From Helicobacter himalayensis (GTDB lineage Bacteria; Campylobacterota; Campylobacteria; Campylobacterales; Helicobacteraceae), in contig NZ_CP014991.1 of the NCBI RefSeq assembly GCF_001602095.1, positions 496,001 to 560,000 on the forward strand: a DNA stretch of 64,000 nucleotides, given 5' to 3'. The position numbers were made by a program, and so were the translations under genes. The first letter of the stretch is position 1, and each line of letters opens with the position of its first letter. Of this stretch, positions 18,042 to 26,597 are shown piece by piece. The notes under the pieces are model-generated. The model saw only the letters and a program-made list of their open reading frames with translations. It was not told the DNA's origin and made no database searches.

Positions 18042-18872
18042 TTAAAACTTCGCCACATTTTTAAGCGCAGAATCTATGAAATTTGGCAAAGCAAAAACTT
18101 GCTTATGCACGCTGGCGTTGTAGTATTTAAGCGCATCGATAAAATCAATCTTTGCAAGCACCATATCGCTTGTGGGGTGGTATTTGCGCGAGGCAAACAC
18201 ATAGCTTTTATCATTCAAAATACTCACGCTTGGGAAAAATGGCAGTATTACCTCAAAAAAATCCCTCGCTTGCGCAATGCCCTCTTTAAAACCCTCCATA
18301 TCAAGCATTGGGTGCTTATTAGCATAGAGCAAAATCCCGCGCTCACTTAGCATACGCGATAATCCATCGATTGTATGCGCGCTAAGTTTAGAATCTGAAA
18401 TAATCACATCATATTTTGCAATATCCAAATCAATAATATTCTCAAAAAGCCTAAAGCGCGGGTTTTGACGCGTCAAGGAAAAATGCTCAAAAAAATCAAT
18501 CAAAGAATCTAAGCATTTTGTATCCTCCTGCACGAAATCCACGCACACATCGCTATGCTTAAGTGCTTCAAAGGCAATTTCAATATTGAAACTATCATAA
18601 ACTAAAACGCGCAAAGATTTCGTAGCATTTAGATTCTCTAGCCCTAAGTGTGAATCTAGCGGCAAAGTGCAGATTCCGATATGCCCCAAAAGCTCGCTAT
18701 GCACAAAAAGATACTTTTTCAAAAGCAAATCTTTTTTATCAATGAGTGCCACCTGCTCAAAATCGTTACTTTTAAAAATCTCCAAACTATGCGCGCTAAC
18801 GCAAGTAAGGATTTGCTCATCAATGGCGTATTCCTGCCTAAAATTTGGGCTTGGTTCGCGTAATATCCACAT
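18042..18872 (-). CDS. speE: spermidine synthase SpeE
   Basis: A 276-residue aminopropyltransferase of the Helicobacter SpeE type, which transfers aminopropyl from decarboxylated AdoMet to putrescine. The protein is divergent from the E. coli enzyme, as SpeE of H. pylori is. Visible parts are HSELLGHIGICTLP, LRVLVYDSFNIEI and DLDIAKYDVIISDSK. It is three bases from the glutathionylspermidine-synthase-like gene upstream and six from coaE downstream, so the three form an operon. Together they suggest spermidine is made and then possibly conjugated. Confidence 0.88.
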   Translation of the reverse strand: MWILREPSPNFRQEYAIDEQILTCVSAHSLEIFKSNDFEQVALIDKKDLLLKKYLFVHSELLGHIGICTLPLDSHLGLENLNATKSLRVLVYDSFNIEIAFEALKHSDVCVDFVQEDTKCLDSLIDFFEHFSLTRQNPRFRLFENIIDLDIAKYDVIISDSKLSAHTIDGLSRMLSERGILLYANKHPMLDMEGFKEGIAQARDFFEVILPFFPSVSILNDKSYVFASRKYHPTSDMVLAKIDFIDALKYYNASVHKQVFALPNFIDSALKNVAKF

Positions 18873-18875
18873 TTT

Positions 18876-20048
18876 TTATCCTTTAATCGTGTGTGAAACA
18901 AATTTTGAAAAATTATCCACTATTGCCCCGCCCTTGCGGAATCCTAGCCCGCAAGATTCATAGGCAAAAAAAACATTTGGTTGATAAAAGCTCCCATTGT
19001 GCGCGTTTAGCTCGTAAAATTGCTGATAGACTTCTTTATGTGCGCCATAGATTCCATCCTTTGCTTCTAACACCTTTGCGTGAGTATCCAAAATCTCCAC
19101 ATTCGCCCCTTCTCTACCAAAAGAGCGCTTGCGCACTTGCTTTGTGCTAAGTGGCTCAAAGCTAGATTCTAGCAATAAAGGGTGTTTTGGGAATAAATCA
19201 TAGAGAATTTTTAGCATACGCTTGCTTTGAAACATCAACGTATAAGCGGGATTGAGAAAAATCGCATTTTTATTTTGCATCATTTCTTTCATAAGTTGCG
19301 CCATTTCTGGTTCATCAATGGCGATAAACTCCCACGGCACGAGCTTGAAAAGAAATTCATAATTCTGCCCCTCATACAATACGCCCTCATTTGCAGAAAA
19401 TCCCACCTCATCAATGTAGGCAAAGTTCGTCTCAAAGCCTGCTTCGCGCGCCATTTGCTCCAAAAAGCGCGTGGTGGTTTCCTCCTCAATATTGCCTTTC
19501 ATGCTTGAAAAAAGGATTTTCCACCCTTCATACAGGCTTGCAAAAGCGCTTGTGTCAGAATCTAGTGTAATTAATCGCTTGAAATTTTCACGCAACGCGT
19601 TGGCAATATCGTTAAACTGCAGATTCTCATTTAAGTTGTTATGTTTCAAAAGTGCCCATTGCACAAGCGCGGATTCATAAAGCATTGTTGGTGTGTCGGC
19701 GTTAAACTCAAGCAGTTTGATAGGCTTCCCATCAAGCCCACCAGCCAAATCAAAGCGCCCATACAAATGCCAGTGGATTTCCTCCTCCCAGCTTTGATAA
19801 ATCATCTCGTGCAAACTTGGCGGAATATCAAGCTCAAAAAGTAGCTCATTTTCTAGCACATATTCACCCGCCTCCACATACATATCATACAGCTCATTGC
19901 TCGCGTTGTAAAACGCTTCTGCCTCATCTTGGCTAATATGCACGAGCTCATTTTCGATATAAGGTGTATTATCAGAATCTGTGTGCCAGCCTAGTCCGAT
20001 TTCCTCTAGCACCTCTTTATTTAGAGGTTGTAGTTTGGTTACTTCCAT
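18876..20048 (-). CDS. glutathionylspermidine synthase family protein
   Basis: A 390-residue ATP-grasp-like ligase of the glutathionylspermidine synthase C-terminal domain family. The conserved start is LGWHTDSDNTPYIENE. Later come WHLYGRFDLAGG, KLLEFNADTPTMLYE and SFGREGANVEI (nucleotide-binding loop). It lacks the amidase domain of E. coli Gsp and so is the short, stand-alone form, whose substrates are often uncertain. It starts an operon with speE, which supports a polyamine substrate. These bacteria generally are not thought to make glutathione, so the acyl partner could be another peptide. Confidence 0.85.
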   Translation of the reverse strand: MEVTKLQPLNKEVLEEIGLGWHTDSDNTPYIENELVHISQDEAEAFYNASNELYDMYVEAGEYVLENELLFELDIPPSLHEMIYQSWEEEIHWHLYGRFDLAGGLDGKPIKLLEFNADTPTMLYESALVQWALLKHNNLNENLQFNDIANALRENFKRLITLDSDTSAFASLYEGWKILFSSMKGNIEEETTTRFLEQMAREAGFETNFAYIDEVGFSANEGVLYEGQNYEFLFKLVPWEFIAIDEPEMAQLMKEMMQNKNAIFLNPAYTLMFQSKRMLKILYDLFPKHPLLLESSFEPLSTKQVRKRSFGREGANVEILDTHAKVLEAKDGIYGAHKEVYQQFYELNAHNGSFYQPNVFFAYESCGLGFRKGGAIVDNFSKFVSHTIKG

Positions 20049-20140
20049 AGTCTTGTTCCTTAGGTGTTGTGAATCTTAAAGTATTATACAAAAAGTCGAT
20101 AATAACTTTCGGCTTTCAAGTTTAAAACAAGGAGTTAAAG

Positions 20141-21403
20141 ATGAAAAAATTACATATTTCATTGCTTGCGACAAGCCTTGCGGCGAGCGCAGCTTTGAGT
20201 GCAGAAGTCACACCTTTTGGTTTCTTAGGTGCGTATTATTCTCAAGGGTTACAAAGTATGGGAGCTTATAATTCTGATAATAAAGCTGAGCAGGAAGCCT
20301 ATATGGCTGCAGCTGCGCGCTTGGGCTTAGATATTGGTTTGGGGCAAAATTTTAGTTTTGGTGTAGGGTTGCAAGGTGCATTTCCTTTCTATCAAAATTA
20401 TTACTCACAGAATAAACAACAACCAGTAGGCGATGTGCATTATCCGCAAAATTATGATGTCTCTGATGCGTATTTGAAGTATGACAACAAAGCAACTTCA
20501 TTTGTCGCAGGACGCTTTGATGTGGGGCAGTTCTATTATGGCAAAGATAGAAAAGAGTATTCGGGCATGGATTGGCTTTGGGGAAATATCCAAGGTGCGG
20601 CGCTTAATATCAAAGGTCAAAATATAGGAATCTGGGGCTTATGGATGAACTCAAAGCTAGGTGTGTATGGCAATCAAAATCGTATGGCGTATGAAATGGC
20701 ACGCTTTGGCACTTTCAGCGCGTGGAAGCACAATCACGCAGGTGAAGTGTTTATGGGTGGAGTAGATTTTGATTATGATGTGTTTAAGTTTAGCCCTTAT
20801 GTGATGTTTGACACAGACAATCAGCATTCAAAAGCCTCAGGGACAAAGAGCGTGCTAAGTGCTGGTGCAAAAGTTGTGCTTGATATTAAAGGCAATGGCG
20901 TTCGCTCAATCACTACTTTGCGTGGATTATGGCAACAATATGAAAGTGCGAATCAAACTATCAACCCTACACTTTTATGGGCAGATGAAGAGTTGATATT
21001 CTCTGATATTTTCAAAATTGGGGCAGGTTATATCTCCACAAATAAATATAGCGCACAACTCTATGGGCACGATAATAGTAGATTCTATGGCTATCGCGGA
21101 GGTTTAGTAGGTTCAAAATATTATGGGACTAATCCACTTCTATACGGTGGCTCAAATGCAAGCACTTGGTATGTATTCACTGGACTTAAGCCAGATTCGC
21201 GACTAGAGCTTGATTTGCTTTATTCAGGTGGCGATTATTCAGAAATCTCTGCAGTAGGTCAATTAAGAATTTTTGGAACAAATGAAAGCACAAATGCTAA
21301 AATTGGTGGTGGATTTGTAAGCACAAATGACTACAACAGGGAAAAAACCAATAATAACAAGCGCAGAAATAACGCTATTGTTTTCCTTAAGCTCTCTTTC
21401 TGA
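20141..21403 (+). CDS. outer membrane beta-barrel protein (porin-like)
   Basis: A 420-residue protein with a signal peptide (MKKLHISLLATSLAASAALS, cleavage after AALSA) and many short alternating strands rich in Tyr, Gly and Asn. It ends IVFLKLSF, with the C-terminal Phe used for outer membrane insertion. The layout resembles Helicobacter and Campylobacter major porins or OprD-like channels. AAGGAG precedes ATG 20141, and a perfect palindrome follows the stop as a possible terminator. The specific solute is unknown. Confidence 0.85.
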   Translation: MKKLHISLLATSLAASAALSAEVTPFGFLGAYYSQGLQSMGAYNSDNKAEQEAYMAAAARLGLDIGLGQNFSFGVGLQGAFPFYQNYYSQNKQQPVGDVHYPQNYDVSDAYLKYDNKATSFVAGRFDVGQFYYGKDRKEYSGMDWLWGNIQGAALNIKGQNIGIWGLWMNSKLGVYGNQNRMAYEMARFGTFSAWKHNHAGEVFMGGVDFDYDVFKFSPYVMFDTDNQHSKASGTKSVLSAGAKVVLDIKGNGVRSITTLRGLWQQYESANQTINPTLLWADEELIFSDIFKIGAGYISTNKYSAQLYGHDNSRFYGYRGGLVGSKYYGTNPLLYGGSNASTWYVFTGLKPDSRLELDLLYSGGDYSEISAVGQLRIFGTNESTNAKIGGGFVSTNDYNREKTNNNKRRNNAIVFLKLSF

Positions 21404-21412
21404 TACTACAAA

Positions 21413-21440
21413 CTTAAAAATGGAATATTCCATTTTTAAG
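21413..21440 (+). terminator. 28-bp perfect palindrome after the porin gene
   Basis: CTTAAAAATGGAAT is followed directly by its reverse complement. It is ten bases after the porin stop and could fold into a 12-14 bp hairpin. The following bases (GAATTTTCATTCC) are moderately T-rich. It probably ends the porin transcript and could also stop lnt read-through from the other side. Confidence 0.6.
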
Positions 21441-21514
21441 GAATTTTCATTCCTCTTATTCGGCGCATTCAGCATTTTTCAACTAACAAAAATTAAATCC
21501 TGCTCCGCTGTTTT

Positions 21515-21562
21515 AGAATCTAAATTCTAAAAGCTAAGATATCAAGATATTTCGCTTGCGCT
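21515..21562 (+). repeat. 48-bp dispersed repeat, copy 1
   Basis: This stretch differs from 26329-26376 at only two of 48 positions. It contains CTAAGATATCAAGATATTTC and ends TTCGCTTGCGCT. It lies next to a copy of the 126-bp element, as does the second copy, but on the opposite side of it. Confidence 0.85.
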
Positions 21563-21569
21563 AGATTCT

Positions 21570-21695
21570 CCAAACAGCGTTGCAGAATCCACAAATCCAA
21601 TCAACCAAAACGCGCCGAGTATGTGCGCGAAGCGGAGCTGAAGCGGGATTCACTCCCGCGCAGGCGATACACTCAAAGGAATAGAATTTAGAATC
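21570..21695 (+). repeat. dispersed 126-bp element, intergenic copy
   Basis: This copy aligns along its length with the in-frame unit of the glycosyltransferases: GCGTTGCAGAATC, AATCCAATCAACCAA, GCGAAGCGGAGC, the hairpin GCGGGATTCACTCCCGC at 21643-21659, GCAGGCGATA and finally AAAGGAATAG. It lies between the porin gene and the 3' end of lnt and codes for nothing I can support. Confidence 0.9.
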
Positions 21696-21698
21696 CAC

Positions 21699-23129
21699 TT
21701 ATGGCGTAATGATAAAACTTTTACTTCCATTTGCTGCGTGTAAAATCACGCTTTCAAATTTGCGCGCATAATATTTTAAAAGCATTTTTTGCAAAGTGGG
21801 CTCGATACTTGGATAAAACCACGCATTATTGCTAATCGCCAACACATAACGTGGATAATCATAATAAAGCGCCCTATCTGTGGCTTCATAGCAAATCCCC
21901 ACACGAAAATCATAGCCCAAAAGTGAAATATCCCCAAACTCCTTCCCACGAGCAAAATCAAACTCTTCTAAAAATGAAAAAGCTTTTTTAATAAATGTAG
22001 GCACAGGCATATACTCGCCAAAAGGCGCTAGCACAACCTTATCCACACGAGAAACTTTAGAATCCGCAAACACAAAAAGGCTATTGTAATATTGAGAATC
22101 TCGCACTGAAAGCGCGCCTGTGATGATTGTAATCTCTTTTGAAAGCTCTAAAAGCAATTCATAAAAGTTCGGATAATTTTTCAAATCCGCTTCAAGTGAA
22201 AACGGGAAGGCATTTTCTGGTAATACGACTACGCGCTTTCCATTATTTTTTGCCTCATAAATGTGCGCGAAATTTTCAATCACAATTTCTTGTAATTTTT
22301 GTGCGCTCCATTTGAACTCTTGAGGCACATTTGTGCTGATAAGTGCGATATTTTCAAACTCCTTTGGCACACTAGATTCCATAAAAGTCTTAAAATCAAG
22401 TGCAAAAACAAGACAAAACACGCCAACAGCAAGCCTAGCGCGCGTAAAAGTGATAAAACAATACAACGCGCACACAAGCAAGGTAAAATGCAAAAAATCC
22501 ACGCCAAAATAACTATAAGCTAAAAAACTCTGCGTATTCAGCCAGTCGAAGCCAAAAGGCGCGATAAATCCAAGTAGCAACAAGCCCAAAAGGCGCACCA
22601 CAAGGCATTCACAAAATGCAATAAACCAAAAAATCACCCCATAAATAAGCGCTACCGCAATGCTAATAACCGGCACAAGCGCGCTTAGCCCGATAAAACG
22701 AAAGCTAAGTCCAACCCAATAAAAACAAAAAATCCCCACAAAAAACCCAACGCCAAAGCGTCGCGACTTAGGCATACGCAAATACACATAGATACTAAGC
22801 ACACCTAAAACACTACCTACAAAAAGCGGAATCTCGCGCCCAAATATACTTTCAAACAAATGCAAACCATACAAAGGCGCACAAAAGGCAAACGCAAGAG
22901 CACAATCAACCAAGACGATGTAGATTGCGCGAAAAAGCTTAGAGGTATTTTGCGCGTTTTTTGATTGATGAGATTGGATTCTATCGTGCTGGCTGGAATC
23001 TCTAGAATCTAAAGAAGTGTGAAAAAAAATTCTACAAAGTTTTGCAAACAAAGATTCTATATTTTTCTCAAAACTCGGAATCTCTGTGCTTTCTCTAAAT
23101 TGACGCATCGCTGTGGTAATTTTTTTCAT
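21699..23129 (-). CDS. lnt: apolipoprotein N-acyltransferase Lnt
   Basis: A 476-residue inner-membrane enzyme that N-acylates the N-terminal Cys of lipoproteins. After a hydrophilic N-terminus of about 65 residues (Ser/Gln/Asn-rich, longer than usual) come about six membrane helices (70-240). The periplasmic nitrilase-like domain then shows VVLPENAFPF with the catalytic Glu, KVVLAPFGEYMP with the catalytic Lys, and FRVGICYEA with the catalytic Cys. The start is ATG 23129; TTTTG precedes it and no strong ribosome site is seen. Confidence 0.93.
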   Translation of the reverse strand: MKKITTAMRQFRESTEIPSFEKNIESLFAKLCRIFFHTSLDSRDSSQHDRIQSHQSKNAQNTSKLFRAIYIVLVDCALAFAFCAPLYGLHLFESIFGREIPLFVGSVLGVLSIYVYLRMPKSRRFGVGFFVGIFCFYWVGLSFRFIGLSALVPVISIAVALIYGVIFWFIAFCECLVVRLLGLLLLGFIAPFGFDWLNTQSFLAYSYFGVDFLHFTLLVCALYCFITFTRARLAVGVFCLVFALDFKTFMESSVPKEFENIALISTNVPQEFKWSAQKLQEIVIENFAHIYEAKNNGKRVVVLPENAFPFSLEADLKNYPNFYELLLELSKEITIITGALSVRDSQYYNSLFVFADSKVSRVDKVVLAPFGEYMPVPTFIKKAFSFLEEFDFARGKEFGDISLLGYDFRVGICYEATDRALYYDYPRYVLAISNNAWFYPSIEPTLQKMLLKYYARKFESVILHAANGSKSFIITP

Positions 23130-23266
23130 AACAAAATCCCCAAATTTTTTGCATCATTATAAAATAAAATCAAAAAATATATTTGAAAAATCTAAGCCTA
23201 CATAAAGCGCAAAATGCTACAATCGCAACTTTTGAAAGAAGCAACATAATCTTTAAGGACAAGAAA

Positions 23267-24535
23267 ATGAGCGCGATGACAATGACTCAAAAACTTTTGG
23301 CATATGCGGCGGGGATGGATTCTGTAAAAGCGGGTGAGCTTATTATGGCAAAGCTTGATATGGTGCTAGGCAATGATATTACCACGCCTGTGGCAATTAA
23401 CGCCTTTAAAAGCGCGAAGTTTAACAAGGTGTTTGATAAAAGTAAGGTTTCGCTTGTGATGGATCATTTTGCGCCAAATAAAGACATAAAAGCCGCCACG
23501 CAAAGCCAGCAGTGCCGACATTTCGCGCAGGAATTTGATATTAAGCATTACTACGATGTGGGAAATATGGGCGTAGAGCACGCGCTTTTGCCAGAGCAAG
23601 GAATTGTTACAATTGGCGATGTGGTGATTGGCGCGGATTCTCACACTTGCACTTATGGCGCGCTTGGAGCATTCTCCACAGGTGTGGGAAGCACAGATAT
23701 GGCTGTGGGTATGGCAAGTGGCAAGGCGTGGTTTAAAGTCCCTAGCGCGCTCAAATTTAACCTAAGCGGCAAGCTTAAGCCCTATGTGAGCGGTAAAGAT
23801 GTGATTTTGCATATTATCGGGCTCATTGGCGTTGATGGTGCGTTGTATAAAAGTATGGAATTTAGCGGTAGTGGGCTGAAAAATCTTAGCATCGATGATA
23901 GGCTCTGTATCGCAAATATGGCGATTGAAGCGGGTGCGAAAAATGGAATTTTTGAAGTCGATGATGTAACAATTGCTTATGCCAAAGGCAGGAGTAATCG
24001 CGAGTTTAGAATCTTTAGCGCAGATGAAAACGCAGAATATGAGCGCGTGTTTGACATTGATTTGGGTGCGATTGAGCACACGGTAGCTTTTCCGCATTTG
24101 CCAGAAAACGCGCGTACTAAAGAGCAATGGGGCGAAATCAAAATCGATCAAGTCGTCATTGGCTCTTGCACAAATGGGCGCTTTAGTGATATGGAAGCCG
24201 CAGCAAAGATTCTTAACGGCAAAAAAATCGCTAAAAATACGCGCTGTATCGTAATCCCCGCCACGCAAAATATCTATTTAGAATGTATTGCAAAAGGGCA
24301 TTTAAAAACTTTTATAGAAGCTGGTTGCGTAGTTTCAACGCCAACTTGCGGACCTTGTCTAGGCGGACATATGGGAATCTTGGCTGCGGGGGAAAAATGC
24401 GTCTCCACGACAAATCGCAACTTTGTCGGGCGTATGGGACACACCACAAGTGAAGTATATCTTGCCTCACCTGAAGTTGCCGCCGCAAGCGCAATCGCTG
24501 GAATCCTCGCCGCGCCTGAAGATGTGATGGGGTGA
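23267..24535 (+). CDS. leuC: 3-isopropylmalate dehydratase large subunit LeuC
   Basis: A 422-residue [4Fe-4S] aconitase-family subunit that isomerises isopropylmalate in leucine synthesis. ATG 23267 follows AAGGAC and gives [20 protein letters not shown]; the frame open back to 23183 is not needed. It shows [30 protein letters not shown] with the first cluster Cys, [10 protein letters not shown] and [12 protein letters not shown] with the other two. The length fits the short LeuC type. leuD and leuB follow. Confidence 0.95.
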   Translation: MSAMTMTQKLLAYAAGMDSVKAGELIMAKLDMVLGNDITTPVAINAFKSAKFNKVFDKSKVSLVMDHFAPNKDIKAATQSQQCRHFAQEFDIKHYYDVGNMGVEHALLPEQGIVTIGDVVIGADSHTCTYGALGAFSTGVGSTDMAVGMASGKAWFKVPSALKFNLSGKLKPYVSGKDVILHIIGLIGVDGALYKSMEFSGSGLKNLSIDDRLCIANMAIEAGAKNGIFEVDDVTIAYAKGRSNREFRIFSADENAEYERVFDIDLGAIEHTVAFPHLPENARTKEQWGEIKIDQVVIGSCTNGRFSDMEAAAKILNGKKIAKNTRCIVIPATQNIYLECIAKGHLKTFIEAGCVVSTPTCGPCLGGHMGILAAGEKCVSTTNRNFVGRMGHTTSEVYLASPEVAAASAIAGILAAPEDVMG

Positions 24536-24589
24536 GAAACTAGCATTTTTTATTACTTTGACAGAGTAAATTTTATTCAAGGAGCAACA

Positions 24590-25081
24590 ATGAAAACACA
24601 AGGTTTTGCGCACAAATATAGCGATAATGTCGATACAGATGTGATTATCCCCGCGCGCTATCTCAACACCACCGACAATAAGGAGCTTGCAAGCCATTGT
24701 ATGGAAGATATTGATAAGGAATTTGTCAAAAAAGTGCAGAATGGCGATATTATGGTTGGTGGCTGGAACTTTGGCTGTGGCTCAAGCAGAGAGCACGCGC
24801 CAATCGCTATTAAAGCAAGCGGGATAAGTTGCATTATCGCAAAATCCTTTGCGCGCATTTTCTATCGCAATGCTATCAATATCGGACTTGCCATTATAGA
24901 ATCCCCCGAAATTGCAGATTCTATCGCAAATGGCGATAAGGTGGAAATTGATTTTCAAAGTGGCATTATCACTAATCTCAACACACGAAAATCCCACGCC
25001 ACAGAGCCTTTTCCGCCTTTCATACAAGAAATCATCAACGCAAATGGCTATCTTAACTGGATTGCCGCAAACAAGGAGTAG
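24590..25081 (+). CDS. leuD: 3-isopropylmalate dehydratase small subunit LeuD
   Basis: A 163-residue partner of LeuC. It has [20 protein letters not shown] and the swivelling-domain motif [15 protein letters not shown], then [24 protein letters not shown] precedes ATG 24590. It is in one operon with leuC and leuB. Confidence 0.95.
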   Translation: MKTQGFAHKYSDNVDTDVIIPARYLNTTDNKELASHCMEDIDKEFVKKVQNGDIMVGGWNFGCGSSREHAPIAIKASGISCIIAKSFARIFYRNAINIGLAIIESPEIADSIANGDKVEIDFQSGIITNLNTRKSHATEPFPPFIQEIINANGYLNWIAANKE

Positions 25082-25084
25082 ATA

Positions 25085-26155
25085 ATGCAAAAGACAATCG
25101 CGCTCATTAGGGGTGATGGCATAGGTCCAGAGGTGGTAAATCAAGCACTTAAGGTATTAAAGCGCGTAGAGGAGAAATTCGGGCATAAGTTTGTTTATAG
25201 TGATGTGCTTGCGGGAGGTGTGGCGATTGATGTATGCGGAGAATGCCTACCGCAGGAGAGTATCGAACTTTGCAAAAAAAGTGATAGCGTGCTTTTGGGC
25301 GCAGTAGGTGGGGAAAAATGGGACAAAGAACCAAGCCACAACCGACCAGAAAAGGCACTGCTTAGAATCCGCAGTGAGCTTGAAGTCTTTGCAAATATCC
25401 GCCCAGCCACACTTTTTGCGCAGTTAAAAGAATCTAGCCCGCTGAAAGCCTCGATTTTGGAGCGCGGGATTGACTTTGTTATCGTGCGTGAGCTCACAGG
25501 AGGTGTGTATTTTGGCGAGCATACGACACAAGGAAATGCGCGAAATCGCGTAGCAAGCGACATTATGCGTTATAGTGAATCTGAAATCGAACGTATCGCA
25601 CGCGTGGGCTTTGAGCTAGCGCGCAAGCGAAGCAAAAGACTAACGAGCGTGGATAAGGCGAATGTGCTAGATTCTAGTAGGCTGTGGCGCGAGGTGGTGG
25701 AGCGCGTGCATAGCGAGTTTAGCGATGTGGAGCTAAGCCATATGTATGTGGATAATGCGGCGATGCAGATTGTGCGCGCGCCTAGCCAGTTTGATGTGAT
25801 TTTGACAGAAAATATGTTTGGGGATATTTTGAGCGATGAGGCAAGCGTGATAACAGGCACGATTGGCGTAATCCCCTCTGCTTCGCTAGGACAAGGCGAA
25901 GTGGGGCTATATGAGCCCATACACGGAAGCGCGCCGGACATTGCGGGGCAGGATTTGGCAAACCCACTTGGCACGATTTTAAGCGCAGCGATGATGCTAG
26001 AGCTTTCATTTGCGATGAAAGATGAAGCGCAAGTGGTGCAAAAAGCGGTGCAAAAGGTGCTAGATGAAGACTATCGCACCGCGGATATGATGAGTGAAGG
26101 CAAACAGCGCGTGGGTTGTGAGAAAATGGGCGATTTGGTAAGCCAAAGAATCTAA
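25085..26155 (+). CDS. leuB: 3-isopropylmalate dehydrogenase LeuB
   Basis: A 356-residue NAD-dependent dehydrogenase for oxidative decarboxylation in leucine synthesis. It begins IALIRGDGIGPEVV, has FVIVRELTGGVYFGEH, TSVDKANVLDSSRLW, and the metal and NAD motif MFGDILSDEASVITGTIGVIPSASL. It starts three bases after leuD. leuA is not in the window. Dispersed repeats begin directly after its stop. Confidence 0.96.
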   Translation: MQKTIALIRGDGIGPEVVNQALKVLKRVEEKFGHKFVYSDVLAGGVAIDVCGECLPQESIELCKKSDSVLLGAVGGEKWDKEPSHNRPEKALLRIRSELEVFANIRPATLFAQLKESSPLKASILERGIDFVIVRELTGGVYFGEHTTQGNARNRVASDIMRYSESEIERIARVGFELARKRSKRLTSVDKANVLDSSRLWREVVERVHSEFSDVELSHMYVDNAAMQIVRAPSQFDVILTENMFGDILSDEASVITGTIGVIPSASLGQGEVGLYEPIHGSAPDIAGQDLANPLGTILSAAMMLELSFAMKDEAQVVQKAVQKVLDEDYRTADMMSEGKQRVGCEKMGDLVSQRI

Positions 26156-26156
26156 A

Positions 26157-26328
26157 ATCCCCAAACCGCGTTGCAGAATCCACAGAATCTTAACAATCAA
26201 AACACGCCGAGTATGCACGCGTAGCGGAGCTTGTCAGGGGCTTTGTTCTTGTAAGTGATACATTTTAAGGAATAGAGGCGGAGCTGAAGCGGGATTCATT
26301 TCCGCGAGGCGATACAATTTAAAGGAAT
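26157..26328 (+). repeat. dispersed element, composite copy after leuB
   Basis: This copy has two parts, each ending in the box AAGGAATAG. The first (to about 26274) shares GCGTTGCAGAATCCACA and GCCGAGTATGCACGCGTAGC with the other elements, then carries AGCTTGTCAGGGGCTTTG, also present in the hydA-hydB copy. The second part has the hairpin core GCGGGATTCATTTCCGC at 26289-26305, one base off the perfect form. No coding frame is apparent. Confidence 0.88.
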
Positions 26329-26376
26329 AGAATCTAAATTCTAAAAACTAAGATATTAAGATATTTCGCTTGCGCT
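26329..26376 (+). repeat. 48-bp dispersed repeat, copy 2
   Basis: Matches 21515-21562 at 46 of 48 positions. It directly follows the composite element and is followed by CAATATGACAAAATATATTTCATCCTGAGC, wording that resembles short intergenic repeats found in related genomes. Confidence 0.85.
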
Positions 26377-26416
26377 CAATATGACAAAATATATTTCATC
26401 CTGAGCCTTTAGGCGA

Positions 26417-26443
26417 AGAATCTAAGATAGAATCTTAGATTCT
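26417..26443 (+). repeat. perfect 12-bp hairpin in the repeat block
   Basis: AGAATCTAAGAT, a three-base loop, then ATCTTAGATTCT. There is no T run after it, so it is not a normal terminator. It belongs to the repeat-rich stretch 26156-26468, which holds no gene. Confidence 0.7.
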
Positions 26444-26468
26444 CAAACTTCCAAAAAAAGATAAAATA

Positions 26469-26573
26469 CGCACGCAAAGCAAGAAAATAAAAGTGCTTAG
26501 TGTCGTCCCACTTTTTGCGGAAGTTATTCGCAGGATTCACCATAGTGAAAGCGTGAATTCTTTGTTTATCTAA
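26469..26573 (+). pseudogene. copied 3' end of prs
   Basis: The 105 bp encode the last 34 residues and stop of Prs ([16 protein letters not shown] to SVNSLFI) with one visible base difference from the intact gene at 14191-14295. Upstream of it no prs sequence remains. It marks the end of the duplication that carried glycosyltransferase copy B here from the prs locus. It has no start and is not functional on its own. Confidence 0.9.
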
Positions 26574-26597
26574 ATTGTGATTTAAAAAGGATAGTTT

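Noticed and set aside
26156-26597. Insertion sequence remnant after leuB
   Set aside because: No transposase fragment or flanking terminal repeats are visible; the block is dispersed short repeats plus a copied prs end.
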